DNA of 62,236 nt from assembly GCA_049718765.1 (NCBI GenBank), contig JBNARI010000008.1:1-62236 (forward strand), read 5' to 3'. The stretch is from JBNARI01 sp049718765. GTDB lineage: Bacteria; Bacillota; Sulfobacillia; DUMF01. The translations under genes were made by a program, and so were the position numbers. Below are positions 58,021 to 62,236 of this stretch, piece by piece. The notes beneath the pieces are model-generated. The model was not told the origin of the DNA. It worked only from the letters and a program-made list of their open reading frames with translations, and did not search any database. How positions within the stretch are numbered: the stretch's first letter is position 1; each line of letters opens with the position of its first letter.

Positions 58021-58681
58021 GGCTCTGCTCCCCTCCTCCGGGGGCCTTCTTCATGACTGGCAACTGCCCCTTATATACCCACACCTTGATGCCAATCTTC
58101 CCATAGGTGGTGAGCGCCTCGGCGAAACCGTAATCGATGTCCGCAGTCAAGGTGTGGAGTGGCACAGATCCAAACGCATCCCTTTCGCTTCGGGCCATTT
58201 CAGCCCCACCGAGCCTGCCAGAAACGATTATCTTGCATCCCTTGGCCCCCATTTTTATTGCCCTGCTGATCGCCTGCTTCATGGCCCGCCGGAAAGAAAT
58301 CCTCCGCTCGATCTGGCTTGCAATGTTCTCTGCGACCAACTGGGCATCTGTTTCGGGAGTCTTTATCTCCACGATGTTCACGCTCACCTGTTTACCGGTC
58401 ATGGCCTCGATTTCCTTGCGCAACTCTTCTGCACCCTGACCGCCTCTCCCGATGACCATGCCCGGCTTTGCGGCGTGCACAGTGAGTCTCATCCTGTTTG
58501 CAGCCCGCTCTATCTCAACCCGGCTGACCCCGGCCGAGTACAGTTTCTGCTTCACAAACTTCCTCACTTGGAAGTCCTCGAACAAGAGGTCAGCAAACCG
58601 TTTCTTATCCGCAAACCACCTGGAATCCCAGTCTCGGATGATGCCGATCCTAAGACCCTTTGGATGAACCTTTTGTCCCAC
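57998..58681 (-). CDS. rpsC: Ribosomal protein S3
   Basis: 227 residues from GTG at 58681 (GGAGG 8 nt upstream). GQKVHPKGLRIGIIRDWDSRWF begins it; the KH domain is around GMVIGRGGQGAEELRKEIE; GKIGIKVWVYKGQLP ends the core. Confidence 0.98.
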   Translation of the reverse strand: MGQKVHPKGLRIGIIRDWDSRWFADKKRFADLLFEDFQVRKFVKQKLYSAGVSRVEIERAANRMRLTVHAAKPGMVIGRGGQGAEELRKEIEAMTGKQVSVNIVEIKTPETDAQLVAENIASQIERRISFRRAMKQAISRAIKMGAKGCKIIVSGRLGGAEMARSERDAFGSVPLHTLTADIDYGFAEALTTYGKIGIKVWVYKGQLPVMKKAPGGGEQSRVNAQEG

Positions 58682-59035
58682 CTACCTGACCTCCTTTCCT
58701 CCCTGCCTCGGCTCCACAGCTATAGTGATGTGGCACGTGCGTTTCAGGATAGGGAACGCCTGCCCACGCTGCCTTGGGTGGTACCTTTTCCACGTTGGCC
58801 CTGGGTCCACCAACGCCTTAGACACGTAGAGTTCGTCCCGGTCCATCCCGAAATTGTTCTCCGCATTGGCCACTGCCGACCTGACTACCTTTTCAACCAC
58901 CTTGGAAGCGCGCTTTGGAGTAAACCTAAGGATTGCAAGGGCTTCCTTAACGCTCTTGCCCCGTATCAGGTCTACAACAAGCCGCACCTTGTATGGAGAA
59001 ATCCTTACGTACTTGCATCTGGCTAGGGCTTCCAC
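58682..59035 (-). CDS. rplV: Ribosomal protein L22
   Basis: 117 residues from GTG at 59035 (AAGGAGG 7 nt upstream). ARCKYVRISPYKVRLVVDLIRGKSVKEALAIL and GPTWKRYHPRQRGQAFPILKRTCHITI are diagnostic. Confidence 0.98.
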   Translation of the reverse strand: MEALARCKYVRISPYKVRLVVDLIRGKSVKEALAILRFTPKRASKVVEKVVRSAVANAENNFGMDRDELYVSKALVDPGPTWKRYHPRQRGQAFPILKRTCHITIAVEPRQGGKEVR

Positions 59036-59058
59036 ACCAATGCCTCCTTCGAGTAATC

Positions 59059-59343
59059 CTACTTGAGTGCGGTAGACCGCTCGGTGTGTGCTCCATGGCC
59101 CCGGAAGGTCCTCGTTGGAGCAAACTCACCAAGCTTGTGCCCGATCATTTCCTCCGTGATGTACACGGGCACATGCCTGCGCCCATCATGCACCGCAATA
59201 GTATGACCGACCATCTCAGGCACAATGGTGGAGTCCCTGGACCAGGTCCTGATAACCCTCTTCTCGCCCTTTTCGTTCATTGCGCGAATCTTAGCGAGCA
59301 GTTTCGCGTCCACAAATGGTCCTTTCTTTAGAGACCTGGACAC
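59059..59343 (-). CDS. rpsS: Ribosomal protein S19
   Basis: 94 residues from GTG at 59343. SRSLKKGPFVDAKLLAKI and HNGRRHVPV-type HDGRRHVPVYITEEMIGHKLGEFAPTRTFRGHG are diagnostic. Confidence 0.98.
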   Translation of the reverse strand: MSRSLKKGPFVDAKLLAKIRAMNEKGEKRVIRTWSRDSTIVPEMVGHTIAVHDGRRHVPVYITEEMIGHKLGEFAPTRTFRGHGAHTERSTALK

Positions 59344-59355
59344 AATGAGCCCCCC

Positions 59356-60186
59356 TTATTTGCTCCGCCGCTTCAAGATGTACTTGTCAGACGGCTTATT
59401 CTTCTTCCGGGTCTTGTAGCCCAGCGTGGGCTTGCCCCATGGAGTCAAGGGCCCCGGATGCCCAACAGGCGCCTTGCCCTCGCCACCGCCGTGTGGGTGG
59501 TCCACTGGGTTCATGGCAGCGCCCCTGACCGCCGGCCTCCATCCCATATGCCTGCGCTTCCCAGCCTTACCAAGGGACACGTTCTCGTGTTCCACATTGC
59601 CCACTTGGCCAATTGTGGCCTTGCAGTCCAACGGAACGTACCTTTGTTCCGTCGACGGCAGCCTCAACAAGGCCAAATTGCCCTCCTTGGCCATAAGCTG
59701 GGCAGCAGTGCCGGCAGCCCTTACCAGCTGTCCGCCCTTTCCCGGCTGGAGTTCCACGTTGTGAACTAAGGTACCTGTTGGTATAAACCGCAACGGCAAC
59801 GCGTTCCCAGGTTTTATGTCAGCGTTGGGCCCGGACATCACCGTGTCGCCCACCGATAACCCAACCGGAGCCAGGATGTACCTCTTTTCTCCGTCGGCAT
59901 AGTGCAGCAGCGCCAGCCGGGCGCTCCGGCCTGGGTCATACTCAATGGCAGCTACCTTCGCCGGAATCCCGTCCTTATCCCGCTTGAAATCAACGATCCT
60001 GTACAGCCTCTTGTATCCGCCACCCCTGTGTCTCACGGTTATCCGGCCGTGGAAGTTGCGTCCCGCATGGGATTTCAACCTCACCACAAGGGACTTCTCT
60101 GGCCGGGCTTTGGTCACTTCCTCGTAGGTTGGCAGCGCCATTCGCCTAAGACCAGGGGAGGTCGGCTTGAACGTCCTAATAGGCAC
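59356..60186 (-). CDS. rplB: Ribosomal protein L2
   Basis: 276 residues from GTG at 60186. RTFKPTSPGLRRMALPTYEEVT at the start; PWRPAVRGAAMNPVDHPHGGGEGK-type GWRPAVRGAAMNPVDHPHGGGEG, including the conserved His of the peptidyl-transferase region, near the end. Confidence 0.98.
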   Translation of the reverse strand: MPIRTFKPTSPGLRRMALPTYEEVTKARPEKSLVVRLKSHAGRNFHGRITVRHRGGGYKRLYRIVDFKRDKDGIPAKVAAIEYDPGRSARLALLHYADGEKRYILAPVGLSVGDTVMSGPNADIKPGNALPLRFIPTGTLVHNVELQPGKGGQLVRAAGTAAQLMAKEGNLALLRLPSTEQRYVPLDCKATIGQVGNVEHENVSLGKAGKRRHMGWRPAVRGAAMNPVDHPHGGGEGKAPVGHPGPLTPWGKPTLGYKTRKKNKPSDKYILKRRSK

Positions 60187-60209
60187 AGCCCTTACCTCCT
60201 ATCCCCACA

Positions 60210-60494
60210 TCACATGCCCTCGAATAGCTTTATCTTTTGGCCTTCGGCAAGCGTGACTGTGGCGAACTTACGCGTCGGCGTTTCACCTTCGAACAGGCCA
60301 ACGCGCCTCTTCTTGCCCTTCCTTATGCAAGTGTTGACTTTAACCACCTTCACGTTGAACAGCTCCTCCACAGCCTTCTTGATGGCTGGCTTTGTAGCTG
60401 TGCGGAGCACCTCGAAGGTGTACTTGCCCTGCTTCATGGCGGCATTGGTTTTCTCGGTGATTACCGGCCTAATGATGATGTCGTATGCAGTCAC
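60210..60494 (-). CDS. rplW: Ribosomal protein L23
   Basis: 94 residues from GTG at 60494 (GGAGG 10 nt upstream), overlapping the rplD stop. DIIIRPVITEKTNAAMKQGKYTFEVLRTATKPAIKKAVEELFNVKVVKVNT is diagnostic. Confidence 0.98.
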   Translation of the reverse strand: MTAYDIIIRPVITEKTNAAMKQGKYTFEVLRTATKPAIKKAVEELFNVKVVKVNTCIRKGKKRRVGLFEGETPTRKFATVTLAEGQKIKLFEGM

Positions 60495-61117
60495 GGTCTC
60501 AACACCTCCTCAATCCTCCTGACCGCGTCCTTGGTAGCCAGAACGCACGGATGCTTGAGGACCTCGTAAGTATTGAGACTGGCCGCATCCATCACTGTCA
60601 CGCCCGGGATGTTCCTAGCTCCAAGCCAGACGTTCCTGTCTGGACTAGCAGTCACAATGAGCGCCCCATCGTTCACGTTGAGGTTGCGGAGTATCCCCGC
60701 CACCACCTTGGTCTTGGGCTCGCTCAGGGTCAGCTCCCTGAGAACTTTGAACTCGCCGTCTCTCACTTTTGCGCTCAAGGCACCACGAAGCGCCACTCGC
60801 AACGCTTTCTTGGGCATGTCGTAACCGTAATCCCTCGGGTGTGGCCCGAACACAACACCACCGTGCCTCCACAGCGGCGACCTGATGGAGCCCTGCCTCG
60901 CGCGCCCCGTGCCTTTTTGCCTCCAGGGCTTACGACCGCCACCAGATACCTCCGCCCTGGTCTTTGTGTCCGCAGTACCCTGCCTCCGCCGGGCAAGGTA
61001 CATCCTCACAACTTCATGGAGCAGCCCGGGATTGGCTTCTACCTCGAAAACCTCAGGGCTCAGCTCCATTTCCTCCACGACGTTCCCCTGCAAATCGTAT
61101 ACAGCAACCCGCGGCAC
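60491..61117 (-). CDS. rplD: Ribosomal protein L4
   Basis: 208 residues from GTG at 61117. RRRQGTADTKTRAEVSGGGRKPWRQKGTGRARQGSIRSPLWRHGGVVFGP, the loop that reaches the exit tunnel, is diagnostic. Confidence 0.98.
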   Translation of the reverse strand: MPRVAVYDLQGNVVEEMELSPEVFEVEANPGLLHEVVRMYLARRRQGTADTKTRAEVSGGGRKPWRQKGTGRARQGSIRSPLWRHGGVVFGPHPRDYGYDMPKKALRVALRGALSAKVRDGEFKVLRELTLSEPKTKVVAGILRNLNVNDGALIVTASPDRNVWLGARNIPGVTVMDAASLNTYEVLKHPCVLATKDAVRRIEEVLRP

Positions 61118-61145
61118 AACCTCGCCCCCCTTCCCTCAGCCTGAT

Positions 61146-61772
61146 TCACTTCTTTGCAGCGTCCTTCACTATCACGAGTGAACCCTTAGGCCCGGGCACA
61201 GAACCCTTGAGGAGCAGCAGGTTGCGCGTAGGATCAACCTTTACGACCTCGAGGTTCTGCACAGTAAACCTGTCGGCACCGTAGTGCCCTGGCATTTTCC
61301 TGCCCTTAAACACCCGCGCAGCCGCTCTGGACTGCAACGACCCTACCCTCCGGTGGTACTTGGAGCCGTGGGCCATCGGTCCCCTGTGGAAACCCCACCT
61401 CTTCACTCCGCCTGCAAAACCGTGACCCTTGCGCGTGCCAGTGACGTCCACTCGTTCGCCGTCCTTGAAGATGTCCACGCGCACCTCCTGGCCCACCTCG
61501 TAGCCGGAGATGTCGTCCAGTCGCACTTCCCGCAAGAACCTCATGGGCTTTACCCCAGCCCGAGCGAAGTGCCCCCTCAAGGGTTTATTAAGCTTTTTCT
61601 CCGCCACAGGCACCATTCCCAGCTGCAAGGCGTTGTACCCGTCTTTGGTGACCGTTTTCTTTTGTACCACCACGCACGGGCCAGCTTCAACCACCGTGAC
61701 TGCCACCAGTCGCCCGGCCTTATCGAAAACTTGTGTCATGCCGCGTTTGAGCCCAAGAATACCCTTTTCCAT
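61146..61772 (-). CDS. rplC: Ribosomal protein L3
   Basis: 208 residues from ATG at 61772 (GGAGG 8 nt upstream). GILGLKRGMTQVFD at the start and KGHGFAGGVKRWGFHRGPMAHGSKYHRRVGSLQSRA are diagnostic. Confidence 0.98.
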   Translation of the reverse strand: MEKGILGLKRGMTQVFDKAGRLVAVTVVEAGPCVVVQKKTVTKDGYNALQLGMVPVAEKKLNKPLRGHFARAGVKPMRFLREVRLDDISGYEVGQEVRVDIFKDGERVDVTGTRKGHGFAGGVKRWGFHRGPMAHGSKYHRRVGSLQSRAAARVFKGRKMPGHYGADRFTVQNLEVVKVDPTRNLLLLKGSVPGPKGSLVIVKDAAKK

Positions 61773-61786
61773 ATTCGCGTCCTCCA

Positions 61787-62098
61787 TCAAAGCTTCATCT
61801 CAATGTCGACCCCCGCTGGAAGGTCAAGCCTGGAAAGCGCCTCCATGGTCTTGGTGGTCGGGTCGACTATATCGATAAGGCGCTTGTGGACCTTCATCTC
61901 GAATTGCTCCCTGATGTCCTTTTCGCCATTGGGAGCAACCAGGATGGTGTACACGGTCCTTTCGGTGGGCAGGGGAACGGGCCCCACGACGCCCGCCCCT
62001 GTCCTGCGCGCCGTGTCAATTATCTTTTCAGCCGATTGGTCCAACACCCTGTGATCGTAAGCCTTCAGCCGAATGCGAATTCGCTGCTGCTTTCGCAA
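61787..62098 (-). CDS. rpsJ: Ribosomal protein S10
   Basis: 103 residues from TTG at 62098 (GGAGG 8 nt upstream), giving the family length. RIRIRLKAYDHRVLDQSAEKIIDTARRTGA and GPVPLPTERTVYTIL are diagnostic. First gene of the S10 operon, 29 bp after tuf. Confidence 0.98.
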   Translation of the reverse strand: MRKQQRIRIRLKAYDHRVLDQSAEKIIDTARRTGAGVVGPVPLPTERTVYTILVAPNGEKDIREQFEMKVHKRLIDIVDPTTKTMEALSRLDLPAGVDIEMKL

Positions 62099-62127
62099 AT
62101 CGGATTCCTCCCCGATGGCACAAGCCA

Positions 62128-62236
62128 TCACTCAATAATCTTGGTCACAACCCCTGCTCCAACAGTACGGCCACCCTCTCGAATCGCAAACCGCAAACCT
62201 TCCTCTATCGCTATCGGCGATATCAACTCTATGTCC
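62128..62236 (-). CDS. tuf: Elongation factor Tu, C-terminal end (partial)
   Basis: The last 35 codons of tuf enter from the window edge and stop with TGA at 62128-62130. DIELISPIAIEEGLRFAIRE, then GGRTVGAGVVTKIIE, is the invariant end of EF-Tu domain 3. The str-type gene order tuf-rpsJ continues from outside the window. Confidence 0.96.
   Translation of the reverse strand, partial: DIELISPIAIEEGLRFAIREGGRTVGAGVVTKIIE

Noticed and set aside
57857..59026. 389-residue plus-strand frame opposite rplP, rpsC and rplV
   Set aside because: A shadow frame caused by GC-rich codon bias on the other strand; three certain ribosomal genes occupy the region.

Overview
The window looks like a chromosomal segment from an endospore-forming, anaerobic Gram-positive bacterium of the class Clostridia, possibly a thermophilic Peptococcaceae or Moorella-like lineage. 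This is inferred from gene content: the spore-germination amidase CwlD, a K+-dependent-type membrane pyrophosphatase, sigma-54 in a spore-former, an ECF transporter core attached to the ribosomal cluster, a MEMO/AMMECR1/radical-SAM set, zinc-ribbon ribosomal proteins and very strong Shine-Dalgarno sites. Start codons were chosen mainly by Shine-Dalgarno spacing. No database search was possible, so the taxon is an inference.

Layout. 1-2.4 kb: a small accessory patch (tail of a membrane peptide, an orphan membrane protein flanked by ~60-bp direct repeats, and a complete tyrosine recombinase with a tandem palindromic repeat at its 3' end) abutting the 3' end of a tRNA-Leu gene. 2.4-3.3 kb: eight tRNA genes (Pro, Gly, Arg, His, Arg, Gln, Lys, Leu) on the minus strand with two good promoters. 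3.4-8.2 kb: a GGDEF protein, a secreted DUF2680 protein, then rph-rdgB-phosphodiesterase, a UPF0316 protein, and the trans-translation pair ssrA/smpB. 8.2-13.4 kb: an arsenic cluster, arsR-usp-acr3-[FeFe-hydrogenase-like protein]-[MoaD/ThiS-like protein]-marR-arsM-arsN2. 13.5-18.5 kb: HD-domain protein, hppA, secG, a Cys/His-motif protein (DUF6062-like) and an MFS transporter. 19-24.3 kb: the glycolytic operon gap-pgk-tpiA, preceded by a terminator-like hairpin, rpoN and a P-loop/Asp23-like fusion. 24.5-30.2 kb (plus strand): SH3/AMIN/amidase wall hydrolase, fused MEMO-AMMECR1 protein, partner radical-SAM enzyme, and argF. 30.2-33.6 kb (minus): an apparent membrane-lipid operon (flippase-like, GCS2-like ligase, phosphatidylserine-decarboxylase-like, HAD phosphatase). 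33.7-36.5 kb: tRNA-Arg(CCG), argG, argH. 36.5-42.9 kb: cyclic-2,3-diphosphoglycerate-synthetase-like GTPase, a glycosyltransferase with a large helical insertion, a PII-like protein with an ion transporter, a GDT1-type cation exporter and cwlD. 43-62.2 kb (minus): the S10-spc-alpha ribosomal superoperon running from the end of tuf to rpsI, including secY, adk, map, infA, rpoA, the ECF transporter module and truA; rpmD (L30) is absent from its usual place.

The least explained pieces are: (i) the ferredoxin-less H-cluster-domain protein and ubiquitin-like sulfur carrier inside the arsenic operon; (ii) the fused MEMO-AMMECR1 plus radical-SAM pair; (iii) the four-gene lipid operon combining GCS2-like and Psd-like enzymes; (iv) the PII-like/ion-transporter pair; and (v) the P-loop/Asp23 fusion translationally coupled to rpoN with a sigma-54-type promoter candidate.
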